64,000 bases of DNA from Planomicrobium sp. Y74 (GCF_003668635.1 NZ_RCWH01000007.1:1-64000); one strand, 5' to 3'; counted from the first letter of the stretch, positions 43,985-53,510 are shown. A program made the numbers and translations. The notes: a model not told the origin generated them from the sequence alone.

Positions 43985-44866
43985 ATGAGATTAGGATATG
44001 CGTGTATGAATACAGAATTAAAAACCGTTTTCCGGACTTTGCGGGTTGCTACTGCGGAAGCGGAAGGTGTCGAAAAGATTAAAGAACTTACTTTGAAAAA
44101 TATGCAGACGACTTTGGATATCATCAATTGGAATCTTGCAAATGACATCTATTTTTACCGGGCGTCAAGCTCAATCGTGCCACTTTCAACGCATCCGGTA
44201 AATGACTGGATCTGGTGGGAAGATCCGGATTTCCTTTTTATTGCCGGGCAAATACGTGATATTGTAGAGACCCATCAAATGCGGGTTTCAGTCCACCCCG
44301 GTCAATATACAGTTTTGAATTCGCCCAAACCGGAAGTGGTCGAGAAATCGATCCAGGATCTTGATTATCATGAAAAGCTCATCTCACTGATGGGCGGCAA
44401 TGATATCATCATTCACACAGGCGGCGCATATGGCGACAAAGAAAAAGCGAAACAGCAATTCGCCGATACGTATCTGAAATTGCCTGAAAGGATACGAAAA
44501 CGGATACGACTTGAAAATGATGATAAAACATTTACGATACGCGATGTTTTGGATGTCCATAAACTTTGCGGCGTGCCGATCTGTTTCGACATTCATCACC
44601 ATAACTGCAATAATGACGGGAGCGCTGTGGATTTTGCTGAGATATTGGCTACCTGGGAAGGATACGGCACTCCGAAAATCCATATCAGCACTGGCAAGGA
44701 AGGTTTTACCGATCTCCGCCATCATGAACTTGTATCTGAAAAAGATTTCGAGGAACTGCTGACTTTGCTCGACGGCACCGATGCGGACATCATGTTTGAA
44801 GCCAAATTAAAAGAGAAATCCGTCATGCCGTTTGTTAAACTGCTGAAGGAAAAAAACGATAATTGA
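43985..44866 (+). CDS. uvsE: UV DNA damage endonuclease
   Basis: UvsE nicks DNA 5' to UV photoproducts and other lesions. The 293-residue TIM-barrel enzyme has RLGYACMN at the start, FYRASSSIVPLSTHP near residue 57, VSVHPGQYTVLNSP near 100, DIIIHTGGAYGDKEKA near 140, LENDDKTFTIRDVL near 176, and CFDIHHHNCNN near 199, the metal-binding His and Asp residues. AGGAG is ten bases before the ATG. The gene ends at a strong bidirectional terminator. Its upstream region holds a candidate SigB promoter. Confidence 0.95.
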   Translation: MRLGYACMNTELKTVFRTLRVATAEAEGVEKIKELTLKNMQTTLDIINWNLANDIYFYRASSSIVPLSTHPVNDWIWWEDPDFLFIAGQIRDIVETHQMRVSVHPGQYTVLNSPKPEVVEKSIQDLDYHEKLISLMGGNDIIIHTGGAYGDKEKAKQQFADTYLKLPERIRKRIRLENDDKTFTIRDVLDVHKLCGVPICFDIHHHNCNNDGSAVDFAEILATWEGYGTPKIHISTGKEGFTDLRHHELVSEKDFEELLTLLDGTDADIMFEAKLKEKSVMPFVKLLKEKNDN

Positions 44867-44876
44867 TATGGACACA

Positions 44877-44915
44877 AAAAACGCCGGAGAAAAATACCTT
44901 TTTCTCCGGCGTTTT
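44877..44915. terminator. Bidirectional terminator between uvsE and the histidine kinase
   Basis: A 17-bp stem (AACGCCGGAGAAAAA with TTTTTCTCCGGCGTT) with a four-base loop, flanked by A and T tracts. Confidence 0.92.
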
Positions 44916-44922
44916 ATTCTGT

Positions 44923-46194
44923 TCACTCCAGCCTTGGGAACACCAGTTTAAAAACAGTGCCCAATCCTTTTTCGGAATTGACGATAATAATGCCTTTCAT
45001 TTGGTGGATGACGCTGTAAGTGACCATCATACCGAGGCCGGTACCCTTGATTTTATTCGAGAAATACGGCTCGCCCAATCGCTCGACTTCTTCCTTCGTC
45101 ATGCCGACGCCTTGATCGGCAATTTCCACAATCACTTTTGTGGCCTGCACTTTTATGCGCGCTATAATTTCGCCGCCTTCAGGCATGGATTCGACACCAT
45201 TCCGAATGATATTGACCATCGCCTGACGGAACTTCTGGCGATCTCCGCGAATATGGATCTCGGATTCCGCTGGATGGCAAAACAGCTCTACACCCAGGCT
45301 GTTCGCATATGGTCCAAGAAGTTTCAGTACTCCGCACACTTCATCATTGACTGACATGCGGTCAAGCGCCCCGTATACCGGTTTGGCGTAAATCAGGTAA
45401 TCATCAATCAGGCTTTCCGCCGAGTTAATTTCATCCAGAATGGTTTCATGGAACTCCAGTTGTTTTTCACGGCTGTAATCGTAAGCCTGCATCAGTTGAA
45501 TAAAACCTTTGATGCTTTGCATGGGATTCCGTAATTCATGTGAAACCGCTGCTGCAAAATGGCTGACGCTTTCGAGCTTTTCGTGCTTCATCAATGTGTT
45601 CAGCAATAATTCCTGCCGAACAATATGTTCGATCAATAACGCCGTCAGAACAATCATCATTCCTTGATTCAGCATAAGCATGAGCCAGATGTTGATTATG
45701 TCATGTATCGGATCACCGAACAGCAAATAACCGGCAAACATATTGAACAGTAACGAGAGAATTGAAATTATGAATACTGTCGCGACCTTCTTGCCTCTGC
45801 TCATCCGCATATATGCGGGACGAAGGAATGGCACTCCGGCAGCGACAACAAACAGGTTGAGAATGGCAATATACATTCCGTCGCCACCAATCAGAATACG
45901 GCCGATAGCAGCAACCAGGAACAGCACAGCAGAAATGACTGGCCCTCCGTACAAGGCGCCGACAATCAACGGCACTTGCCGCAAGTCGAATATATAGTCG
46001 TCTGTCAGAATTTGATAAGGAAACACCATACATAAAATGATGGAAATAGAAAACAGGATAGTCATCGTCACCCGGTAATCCACAAAGAAATTACGCTTAC
46101 CAGCTCCGGCCAGCATTTGGTAAAGCACAATCGGAAAAATGATGAAGAATATATTATTGATCATGCCGGTCATCATTTCGAACAAATACTTCAC
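44923..46194 (-). CDS. KinB-like sensor histidine kinase (5TMR-LYT)
   Basis: This 423-residue membrane kinase has six hydrophobic segments in its first 200 residues, a 5TM-5TMR_LYT sensor with DLRQVPLIVGALYGGP. It is followed by HisKA (FAAAVSHELRNPMQSIKGF near residue 222) and HATPase (NIIRNGVESMPEGG, GTGLGMMVTYSVIHQMKG). This is the layout of KinB and related sporulation-phosphorelay kinases. No response regulator is adjacent, as is usual for phosphorelay input kinases. The start is a GTG with a weak site; a TTG or ATG a few codons on is possible. Confidence 0.85.
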   Translation of the reverse strand: MKYLFEMMTGMINNIFFIIFPIVLYQMLAGAGKRNFFVDYRVTMTILFSISIILCMVFPYQILTDDYIFDLRQVPLIVGALYGGPVISAVLFLVAAIGRILIGGDGMYIAILNLFVVAAGVPFLRPAYMRMSRGKKVATVFIISILSLLFNMFAGYLLFGDPIHDIINIWLMLMLNQGMMIVLTALLIEHIVRQELLLNTLMKHEKLESVSHFAAAVSHELRNPMQSIKGFIQLMQAYDYSREKQLEFHETILDEINSAESLIDDYLIYAKPVYGALDRMSVNDEVCGVLKLLGPYANSLGVELFCHPAESEIHIRGDRQKFRQAMVNIIRNGVESMPEGGEIIARIKVQATKVIVEIADQGVGMTKEEVERLGEPYFSNKIKGTGLGMMVTYSVIHQMKGIIIVNSEKGLGTVFKLVFPRLE

Positions 46195-46282
46195 CTGCTT
46201 TCCAAAGGGCTTATGCGGAATTTATTATACAGGAAATTCAGGACCAGAAAACTTTTTTCCTCAAATAATTATTTCGGGAAAA

Positions 46283-46786
46283 CTAGTCACGATTTTGAAA
46301 TGAATCGCTATCTTTAATCTTCTCCAGCAGACGGGCTCTTTTCTTTTTCATGCCTGCCACTGATATTCCATATAGCTTAGCCAGCTGCTTTACCGCTTTG
46401 TCTTCGACGAATAATTCCTTCAGCAATTTACGCTCCTTCTCTTTCAAATCTATACTTTCCACCCATTCCGGAAGTTTTTCTTCCCGCAATGGCGCCTCCA
46501 GTTCATCGAAATGCCCGCCTTCCGACAGGATAAAAAGCTTTGCATATTTCCCTTCCCTGGCCAGTTCATCAAGCAATGCGCCATGGACTGTCCTGAACGC
46601 AAATGGCGTAAAATCACCTTTTTCTCCATCAAAACGCATCCAAGCCTGCCACAGTGCCACTTTACCGACCTGGCGGTAAAGTTCATAATCACGGTATATA
46701 TTCACTTTACGGATCAACGCTGAAATCATCGGTGCATATTGCTCTTCCACTTCTTTGAACTTATCTGTGCCAATAAAATCTCCCAT
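46283..46786 (-). CDS. Sigma-70-family RNA polymerase sigma factor (SigO/ComX-like)
   Basis: This is a 167-residue small sigma factor. Region 2 reads QVGKVALWQAWMRFDGEKGDFTPFAFRTVHGALLDELAREGKY, and a C-terminal helix-turn-helix fits region 4 (LLKELFVEDKAVKQLAKLYGISVAGMKKKRARLLEKI). No anti-sigma gene is adjacent. AAGGAATAAAAC precedes the ATG. It is separated from the kinase gene downstream by 88 bp. The target genes are unknown. Confidence 0.82.
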   Translation of the reverse strand: MGDFIGTDKFKEVEEQYAPMISALIRKVNIYRDYELYRQVGKVALWQAWMRFDGEKGDFTPFAFRTVHGALLDELAREGKYAKLFILSEGGHFDELEAPLREEKLPEWVESIDLKEKERKLLKELFVEDKAVKQLAKLYGISVAGMKKKRARLLEKIKDSDSFQNRD

Positions 46787-46983
46787 GTTTTATTCCTTCT
46801 GAACGTTCGAGTATTCCCGGGTAAATCCAGAATAGAATAAGGGTTTTTCTAAAGCGAATCACCTGGATATCAGTTTGGCTGGCCCAAACTCTCAATATAT
46901 GTAACCGGAAATTTTTTGTGCAGCAAAACGAAATGTCAAAAAACACAATATTTTCTAATAAATTTTATTTCCTGGGAAATAAG

Positions 46984-47262
46984 AAGAGCGACGGTGCCCG
47001 TTTAGCTCTGAAAGGCGTAAGACGAATCAGCGAAGTGGCGGCCTTTGCCACGCAGCTGAGTTGGCTTATGACCCGAAGAGCTGGGCCGCCGGAGTCTGGA
47101 CACTAGAAAAGCGACGGTGCCCGTTTAGCCCCGACAAGCGCTGGAGGATTTGGCCGCCATGGCGTTCTTTGCCATGAAGGGCAAATCCGAAGCGACTCGA
47201 GGGGCTGGACCGCCGGAGTCTGGACAATAAGAAAAGCGACGGCGCCCGTTTAGCTCTGAAAG
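46984..47262. repeat. Diverged copies of the 119-bp hairpin element, two full and one truncated
   Basis: Copies begin near 46984, 47106 and 47231, about 123 and 125 bp apart; the third breaks off at about 47262. The first shares the inner stem AGCTCT/AGAGCT with the 21434-21904 array. In the second copy this stem reads AGCCCC/GGGGCT, so both sides changed together. The second copy also has a new paired GGATTTG/CAAATCC arm. The remainder of the gap (46787-46983) shows no gene. Confidence 0.85.
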
Positions 47263-47282
47263 GATTTAAACAAAAACACCCA

Positions 47283-47327
47283 AAAAGGCACCGCCCACAG
47301 AAAATCCCCTGTGCTCCGATGCCTTTC
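47283..47327 (-). terminator. Terminator of the GyrI-like gene
   Basis: AAAGGCA pairs with TGCCTTT, with an inner CACAG/CTGTG stem; T-rich sequence follows on the minus strand. Confidence 0.75.
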
Positions 47328-47338
47328 GATATGTTCTG

Positions 47339-47857
47339 TTAAGCAGCGTCATCCCTCATTAAAAGAAAAGCAATTTCTATCGTCATTTCCTCCAGCCTGC
47401 TTGCTCCCGGTTTGTCCAGATAAAATTCGAATCGGCCATTCCATATTTCGGTGTCGCCTTCATAGCGCTTGTCGAGCTCGAGCCCTTCATCCACCGCCCA
47501 TTGCTCAAGCGCATACAACGAATCTTCCAAATAATCCGGATGTCCTTTATGTTTTGCTGTTGCGTAATTTCCTCCGGGAATAAAACCTGTAATCACATGC
47601 TCATCCCCAGAAACCATCCTCTCGATTGGGACACCTACTTCAAGATTGAATTCCTCTTCTATCCCACCTATCACCCAATAACGGTAGAATGGTTCGCCGA
47701 CCGCTTCTATTTTGTGATGCTTCAGCCATTTGTAAACTTCATCAATCAGTCCCCTGACTTGATCCCAGTCCAAAAATTCCACTTCAAGAGGTATTGCGAC
47801 ATAGGGCTGTTCCCTTCTGGTTTCCACTTTTGGCCCTTCACTGATTTTTGTAGTCAT
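47339..47857 (-). CDS. GyrI-like small-molecule-binding protein
   Basis: This 172-residue protein has the GyrI-like/AraC effector-binding fold (SOUL-type tandem beta-alpha-beta-beta): YVAIPLEVEFLDWDQVRGLIDEVYKWL in the first half, and EVGVPIERMVSGDEHVITGFIPGGNYATAKHKGHPDYLEDSLYALEQWA in the second. It has no DNA-binding domain and is likely a stand-alone binder or hydrolase of small amphipathic compounds. A candidate SigB promoter lies 43 bp upstream. Confidence 0.82.
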   Translation of the reverse strand: MTTKISEGPKVETRREQPYVAIPLEVEFLDWDQVRGLIDEVYKWLKHHKIEAVGEPFYRYWVIGGIEEEFNLEVGVPIERMVSGDEHVITGFIPGGNYATAKHKGHPDYLEDSLYALEQWAVDEGLELDKRYEGDTEIWNGRFEFYLDKPGASRLEEMTIEIAFLLMRDDAA

Positions 47858-47899
47858 TTCACATCCCCTTCCCTGTAATCACGAACTTTTATTATTGAA

Positions 47900-47924
47900 A
47901 TACCCTCATTTTATGAATTTAGTC
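47900..47924 (-). promoter_or_regulatory. Candidate SigB promoter
   Basis: Minus-strand GACTAA (47919-47924) and GGGTAT (47900-47905) are 13 bp apart, 4 of 6 and 6 of 6 to SigB, upstream of the GyrI-like gene. Confidence 0.45.
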
Positions 47925-48027
47925 TTTTATTACAAAGACAAGTTGCGAGCCGTCCCACATACTTCATTGTCAGATAGATTCATTAAATCCAGTCACAAAT
48001 TCTCCATATAATCCGCGGCCAATCAAA

Positions 48028-48092
48028 TTGACTTTGGTAATTAATAACTTTATGATTTAACACATGACCAGTCAGTCACTAATCGTGACCAA
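48028..48092 (+). promoter_or_regulatory. SigA promoter and operator of the TetR-RND operon
   Basis: TTGACT (48028-48033) and TATGAT (48051-48056) are 17 bp apart, a near-consensus promoter. Directly downstream, GTCAC and GTGAC (48075-48079, 48085-48089) form a palindrome around five bases, and TGACCA occurs twice (at about 48065 and 48086). This is the expected place for autoregulation by the TetR protein. Confidence 0.65.
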
Positions 48093-48113
48093 TGAGTTAC
48101 AAGGAGGGATCAA

Positions 48114-48932
48114 ATGGACAAAAAGCAGGAATTGATGAATGCGGCAGTACATCTTTTTTCCATTAAAGGTTTCCATCAGACATCGGTCCAGGAAATTGCC
48201 CATGCAGTGGATATCTCAAAAGGTGCGTTCTATAAGCATTATGATTCCAAAGAGAGTTTACTGGTGAGCATTCTTAAGCGCTACCAGGCGGAGACGCTTG
48301 AAGGACTGGAGCATTTGGACATTTCAGAAGACCTCTCGCCAAAGGAAGCGTTTGCGAGAAAATTGGCGTTTGAGTTGGAAAGTATTTTGGGTGACCGGGA
48401 TTTCTTCATCATGGTGTTCAAGGATATGCCGACCGATGGCAATGAACAGTTGACTTCTCTGATGCAGGAGATGCGCAGTTCATCTTCAAAATTCCATAAA
48501 AAAATGCTGCTGGAGGCATTCGGCTCCAGCATCGAGCCGTTTTTGGAGGATCTGACCACAATTGTTGAAGGTATCCAAAAAGAATATCTGGTTACGATAA
48601 TCCTTGAAAATCGGCAATTGTCCATCGACAAATTGAGCCGCTTTATCGCTTCTTCCATTGAAGCGATTACGGTGCAGCTCGACTCGATGGAAGCCGTTTT
48701 TACGGAGACAAGCGAAAATGGCTTTTCCATCGACAGCCTTTTCGCGGATATGGAGACAAAAATCAAGCTGTATTCAAAAAACACAGCCCAATTGCTGGCG
48801 TCCCTGGATTTATTGCGCCAGGAACTGCAGCAGGATGAGCCGCGCGAATTTCTTATTGAAGCGTTGACGGATTATCTGTCGCAGGAAAAGCAAATTGAAA
48901 AAGAAGTTCTTCTATTGAAGAATCATCTCTGA
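48114..48932 (+). CDS. TetR/AcrR-family repressor of the RND pump
   Basis: This is a 272-residue regulator, longer than the usual 190-220. The N-terminal helix-turn-helix reads LMNAAVHLFSIKGFHQTSVQEIAHAVDISKGAFYKHYDSKESLL. The C-terminal ligand domain is extended by a coiled helix (LLASLDLLRQELQQDE and SQEKQIEKEVLLLKNHL). AAGGAGG lies seven bases before the ATG. The RND gene follows 12 bp later. Autoregulation through the palindrome upstream is inferred. Confidence 0.88.
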   Translation: MDKKQELMNAAVHLFSIKGFHQTSVQEIAHAVDISKGAFYKHYDSKESLLVSILKRYQAETLEGLEHLDISEDLSPKEAFARKLAFELESILGDRDFFIMVFKDMPTDGNEQLTSLMQEMRSSSSKFHKKMLLEAFGSSIEPFLEDLTTIVEGIQKEYLVTIILENRQLSIDKLSRFIASSIEAITVQLDSMEAVFTETSENGFSIDSLFADMETKIKLYSKNTAQLLASLDLLRQELQQDEPREFLIEALTDYLSQEKQIEKEVLLLKNHL

Positions 48933-48944
48933 GGAGTGTCATAG

Positions 48945-51900
48945 TTGAAGAAGATTATCGATTTTTCATTAAATAATAAGTTCGCCATCTGGATTTCGAC
49001 CATCATGGTCGTCGTGGCAGGACTTTATGCAGGATTGACGATGAAACAGGAATCGATTCCGAGCATCACTTTGCCGGCCGTTACTGTTGTTACGGTCTAT
49101 CCTGGTGCTGCCCCGGATGAAGTGATGGACGAAATCACTGTTCCTTTTGAACAGCGAATCCAGAATATGAATGGCGTTGAACTTACGACGTCGACATCAA
49201 TGGCAAACGCTTCGACCATTCAAGTCCAATATGATTTTGAAGTGGATATGGATGAAGCAACACGCGAATTGGAAGATGCCTTATCGGATATTTCACTTCC
49301 GGAAGCAGCCAATGATCCACAAGTCTCACGCTTAAGTATAGATGCGTTCCCAATCTTAACCCTGAGCATCAGTGATTCAGAAAGTTCACTCGAAGAATTG
49401 ACTGCCAGCGTGGAAGACAATGTCCTCCCTATGCTTGAAGGAGTCGAAGGTTTATCGGACGTACAAGTTTCCGGTCAGCGCATGCAGAAAGTGAGCATGA
49501 CTTTTGATGAAGCAGCCCTGGCCCAATATGGCTTGACTCAAGAAACGATTCAGCAATTGATTCAGGGATCCAATCTTACCTTCCCTCTCGGCTTGACCGA
49601 GTTTGGCGGTGAAGTAAAAAACCTGGTCATTGATGGCAACATCACAACAGTCGATGATCTGCGCAATCTACAGATCCCGGCAATCCCGCAGCAGGCACAG
49701 GCGCCTGGTGAAACACCGGAAGCACCGGCTGACACGCCGGCTGCACCTCAGACACCTGCCGCTGCCGGCGTACCGACTGTAGCACTCAGCGAACTGGCAG
49801 AAATTGAAGTTGTCAGTGAAGCGGAATCGATTTCCCGCACAAACGGCGAAGAATCGATCGGTATTTCCATCGTTAAAGCACCTGATGCCAATACGGTAGA
49901 AGTTGTAAATGACGTCAAAGACATCGTTGCTGATGTTGAAGAAGAATACGGCTTAACGGTTGCGACAACGTTTGACCAGGGCGAACCAATTGAGCAGTCG
50001 GTTGAAACGATGCTCAGCAAAGCCTTCTTTGGCATCCTGTTCGCTGTTGTTATCATTTTGCTGTTCTTACGCAGCTTTAAAACGACGTTAATTTCCATCA
50101 TCTCGATTCCTTTATCTTTATTGATGGCAATATTCTTATTGAACCAAATGGATATTACGCTGAACATCATGACGCTCGGCGCATTGACTGTCGCAATCGG
50201 ACGGGTTATCGATGATTCCATTGTCGTCATTGAAAATATTTACCGCCGTATGGCCTTGCCTGGCGAAAAATTGCGCGGCAAAGAGTTGGTCCGAGAAGCA
50301 ACACGCGAAATGTTCCTGCCGATTTTCTCATCGACTATCGTAACAATTGCGGTGTTCCTGCCACTTGCACTCGTCAGCGGACAAATCGGCGAATTATTCC
50401 TGCCATTCGCGCTTGCAATGGTCTTTGCATTATCCGCATCGTTGCTAGTGGCGGTAACGATTGTGCCAATGATGGCGCATTTGATGTACCGCAAGCAATT
50501 GAATAATCTTGATGCCAATAAAGCCTCGAAAAAAGAACACAAACCAGGCAAAATGGCGGCTGGTTATAAACGCGTATTGGAATGGTCTTTGAACCATAAA
50601 ATCATCACTTTCGGCGGAGCAACTGTCCTTCTTGCCGCGAGTATGTTCCTATTACCGGTAATCGGCGTCACTTTCCTTCCTGAACAGGAACAGAAAATGG
50701 TCATGGCGACATACAGTCCTGAACCGGGTCAGACACGTGAAGACGTCGAAGCGATCGCACTTGATGCGGAAAGCGCAATCGACGGCCGTGAAGGCGTCAC
50801 TTCGTACCAGTATTCGCTTGGCGGAGGCAATCCGATGGCAGCGATGGGCGGAGGCGGAGATAATTCCGCATTATTCTATATCGAATATGATTCTGATTTT
50901 GAAGAATTCAGCGATGAAAGCACAAAACTGATCGAAGACTTGAATGCTTCGACTGAAGCCGGCGAATGGGCAAGCATGGACTTTGCTGCTATGGGCGCAA
51001 GCGGATTTGAATTATTCATTTACGGCGATAATCTGGAAGACATCCAGACAGCCATCGATCAAATCCAGCCAATCATGGAAGACCATGAAGGACTGGAAAA
51101 TACTGAGTCGAGTTTGACTGAAGCATATGATCAATTCACTCTAGTGGCGAACCAGCAAGCCTTGAGCGAAAACGGCTTGACTGCAGCACAAATCGGTATG
51201 GCTTTAAGCGATGTCGGCGAAGCTCCTGTCTTGACGACAGTTCAGCATGAAGACAACGAAATCAACGTTTATGTGGAAACAGAAGAAACTGAGTACTCGG
51301 ATATCAATGACGTAACGGGCATTGAAATTCCAACTGCTCTTGGAACTACAGTAACAATCGGCGATGTAATGGAAGTCGAAGAAGGAAAATCTCCTGACAC
51401 GATCAACCGCAGAGACGGCCAAATGTTTGCTTCCCTGTCTGCAGAAGTACTCGGCAATAACGCAGCTGAAATTACAACTGAAATTGATGCAGAAGTCGCG
51501 GATCTTGATTTGCCATCCGGCGTATCCATCGACCACGGTGGCGTTACGGAACAAATCAATGAATCATTCTCGCAACTTGGCCTTGCAATGCTTGCAGCCA
51601 TCGCCATTGTGTACTTCGTACTTGTTGTAACATTTGGCGGAGCACTTGCACCATTTGCCATCCTGTTTTCATTGCCATTCACTGTAATCGGTGTATTGGT
51701 AGCATTATGGATTACGGGAGAAGCATTGAGTGTCAACGCATTAATCGGTGTATTGATGCTGATCGGCATCGTAGTTACCAACGCGATTGTCCTGATCGAC
51801 CGTGTCATTCACATGGAACAAGCAGGACTCACTACGCGTGAAGCACTTCTCGAAGGCGGCGTCACACGTCTTCGACCAATCCTGATGACGGCACTGGCAA

Positions 51901-52079
51901 CAATAGGTGCGCTAATTCCTCTTGCCATTGGTGCAGAAGGCGATGGTGGCGGACTGATTTCCCAGGCTCTCGGCATCACGGTGATCGGTGGTTTGATCAG
52001 TTCCACTTTACTGACATTGGTTATTGTACCGATTGTTTATGAAGTGACGGCTAAGTTCAGACGCAAAGATGTTAAATAG
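48945..52079 (+). CDS. swrC: RND-family multidrug/surfactin efflux permease (SwrC/YerP-like)
   Basis: The 1044-residue transporter has twelve transmembrane helices and two large extracellular loops. The TM4 proton-relay acids are in GRVIDDSIVVIEN near residue 425. The TM10 motif reads GIVVTNAIVLID, with Thr in place of the Lys of AcrB, as in Gram-positive members. Residues about 247-275 form a Pro/Ala-rich insert (QAPGETPEAPADTPAAPQTP). The TTG start at 48945 has GAGGAG upstream. There is no membrane-fusion partner, which fits a monoderm. SwrC of Bacillus exports surfactin; the substrate here is unknown. Confidence 0.9.
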   Translation: MKKIIDFSLNNKFAIWISTIMVVVAGLYAGLTMKQESIPSITLPAVTVVTVYPGAAPDEVMDEITVPFEQRIQNMNGVELTTSTSMANASTIQVQYDFEVDMDEATRELEDALSDISLPEAANDPQVSRLSIDAFPILTLSISDSESSLEELTASVEDNVLPMLEGVEGLSDVQVSGQRMQKVSMTFDEAALAQYGLTQETIQQLIQGSNLTFPLGLTEFGGEVKNLVIDGNITTVDDLRNLQIPAIPQQAQAPGETPEAPADTPAAPQTPAAAGVPTVALSELAEIEVVSEAESISRTNGEESIGISIVKAPDANTVEVVNDVKDIVADVEEEYGLTVATTFDQGEPIEQSVETMLSKAFFGILFAVVIILLFLRSFKTTLISIISIPLSLLMAIFLLNQMDITLNIMTLGALTVAIGRVIDDSIVVIENIYRRMALPGEKLRGKELVREATREMFLPIFSSTIVTIAVFLPLALVSGQIGELFLPFALAMVFALSASLLVAVTIVPMMAHLMYRKQLNNLDANKASKKEHKPGKMAAGYKRVLEWSLNHKIITFGGATVLLAASMFLLPVIGVTFLPEQEQKMVMATYSPEPGQTREDVEAIALDAESAIDGREGVTSYQYSLGGGNPMAAMGGGGDNSALFYIEYDSDFEEFSDESTKLIEDLNASTEAGEWASMDFAAMGASGFELFIYGDNLEDIQTAIDQIQPIMEDHEGLENTESSLTEAYDQFTLVANQQALSENGLTAAQIGMALSDVGEAPVLTTVQHEDNEINVYVETEETEYSDINDVTGIEIPTALGTTVTIGDVMEVEEGKSPDTINRRDGQMFASLSAEVLGNNAAEITTEIDAEVADLDLPSGVSIDHGGVTEQINESFSQLGLAMLAAIAIVYFVLVVTFGGALAPFAILFSLPFTVIGVLVALWITGEALSVNALIGVLMLIGIVVTNAIVLIDRVIHMEQAGLTTREALLEGGVTRLRPILMTALATIGALIPLAIGAEGDGGGLISQALGITVIGGLISSTLLTLVIVPIVYEVTAKFRRKDVK

Positions 52080-52159
52080 GATTTAAGATTTGATAGAGAT
52101 TACGATTGAAGTTGTGATTGCGAATAAATTCAAGTTCAAGTTCAAATGATAAGATGGAT

Positions 52160-52190
52160 GGAGCCCTCCGGCCGGAGGGCTCCTATTTTT
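52160..52190 (+). terminator. Rho-independent terminator of the RND operon
   Basis: A perfect GC-rich palindrome (GGAGCCCTCC with GGAGGGCTCC) is followed by TATTTTTG. Confidence 0.92.
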
Positions 52191-52290
52191 GTGGGATAAT
52201 TTTGGATGTGGGTTGTGGCTAGAGTGGAGATTGGGAGTGTGGGCTTGGAGAATTCTTGGATTGGATGGGATATGGGGTTTTATTTTTATG

Positions 52291-52365
52291 AGCGCAACTA
52301 AATCGGCAATTTCCGCAACTGTTTGGGTGAGAACCGCAACTAAATTTAAAAATCGCATAACTAAA
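52291..52365. repeat. Four GCAACTAAA-type cores at an exact 21-bp period
   Basis: The word AACT begins at 52296, 52317, 52338 and 52359, exactly 21 bp apart. Three copies read CGCAACT and the last GCATAACTAAA. It lies between the convergent RND and DUF1028 genes. A 21-bp period would also allow a seven-residue coding repeat on the plus strand, but no convincing ribosome site is present. Confidence 0.75.
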
Positions 52366-52429
52366 GAGTTCCGCCTGGAAATATAAAACAATTTATTCTA
52401 TGAACAACTTAAAATCGACGTATTTTACT

Positions 52430-52484
52430 CTAAGCGGACTTCAAATACGTCTAACCGCACCTTATAGCTATCAAGCCGCACCCC
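52430..52484. repeat. Three CGGAC/CGCAC cores at an exact 21-bp period
   Basis: CGGAC (52435), CGCAC (52456) and CGCAC (52477) are 21 bp apart, 70 bp after the previous array. Both arrays share the convergent gap of 558 bp, which holds no other gene. Confidence 0.65.
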
Positions 52485-52637
52485 GGATTAATTCATAAAT
52501 ATTTATAGAAAATATTACCAAAATCAGACATTCTTCCACTCCCAAACAAAAACCGATCAGCTCTTAAGCCAACCGGTCCCTTCAATGAAATCCACTCGTT
52601 CATTTTCTTCAGTCTAGTTTTTTCCTCTTCTACTCTT

Positions 52638-53510
52638 TCATTTCCTCAAATGCTCCAGTACCACCTCGTCAATCAGCCGCTCTTCCGTCCAGCGGTCGTC
52701 GAAGTTTTCACGGAGCGTGAATGTTTTCAACGCTTCCTTGACGGTTTCATTATATCCGGCATGATCTGTGGAATCGAGCAAGCCGCGGCGGACGAGATGG
52801 CCTTTGATTTCTTCAAACAATTCGCCTTCGATGGCAAGCTGTTCATCGGTGCTTTCGCCAAATACTTTATGGAGTTCATACAGGCGCAATAGTTCTTCAA
52901 TCGGATCGGGATGGTCGTCGACGCGAAGGTCCACTTTGACATCGTTGTAACCGCCGTAGCCAGCGCCTTCCTGTAAAACATATACGGCTGCGGACTGTTT
53001 GCCGCGACTGTCGCCGCCTGCATGTTGCGCTGCAGCCAGTGCTTTGATCAGGCGTTCTGCAAGTGGATCGGTCGATTGTTCGAACGATCGGCTCATAGCG
53101 GCGACGGTTTCTTCGCTGACCAGGATATTGCCTTGGGCAGAGTGATGTTTGCCGACTTTGTGGCCGGCCCAGTCGAAGCATTCTTCGCCGGTAAATGCGC
53201 TCGCTTCACCCCGTGCATTGATAACCGCCACTTGGCGCAGATTACGGCCTGGGTCGTCAGCCACCAGTTTTTCGATGACTTCGTCCGGTGACAGGCCTTT
53301 TTCAAGAAGCTCCAACCCTTCAGGCCCGAATTTCGTGTTGGCCCATGACTGGGTGGCCACTGCGCCGACATTCGCTTTGGCCCATGGCACAACGGCACCT
53401 ACTGCCAAAAATTTTGATTGGACAGCCACTCCCACTTCTCCGGTTTTCGGATCGGCGCCAACTATCGAAAAGGTTGCCACCAGCTGCTCTTTTTTCACAT
53501 TATGTATCAT
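52638..53510 (-). CDS. DUF1028 family protein (Ntn-hydrolase-like)
   Basis: This 290-residue protein starts its domain at ATFSIVGADPKTGEVGVAVQSKFLAVGAVVPWAKANVGAVATQSWAN, the DUF1028 signature in which a Thr/Ser-Phe-Ser strand may be the N-terminal nucleophile. GDSRGKQSAAVYVLQEGAGYGGYNDVKVDLRVDDHPDPIEELLRLYELH closes the conserved domain. About 60 more helical residues follow. The biochemical function is unknown. GGGGGA precedes the ATG. Confidence 0.9.
   Translation of the reverse strand: MIHNVKKEQLVATFSIVGADPKTGEVGVAVQSKFLAVGAVVPWAKANVGAVATQSWANTKFGPEGLELLEKGLSPDEVIEKLVADDPGRNLRQVAVINARGEASAFTGEECFDWAGHKVGKHHSAQGNILVSEETVAAMSRSFEQSTDPLAERLIKALAAAQHAGGDSRGKQSAAVYVLQEGAGYGGYNDVKVDLRVDDHPDPIEELLRLYELHKVFGESTDEQLAIEGELFEEIKGHLVRRGLLDSTDHAGYNETVKEALKTFTLRENFDDRWTEERLIDEVVLEHLRK

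Noticed and set aside
46810-46830. SOS (LexA) box upstream of the sigma factor gene
   Set aside because: GAACGTTC lacks the four-base centre of the Bacillus LexA site.
52289-52386. Small plus-strand protein with seven-residue repeats (ATKSAIS, ATVWVRT, ATKFKNR)
   Set aside because: The 21-bp period makes such a frame automatic; there is no ribosome site and it follows a strong terminator.
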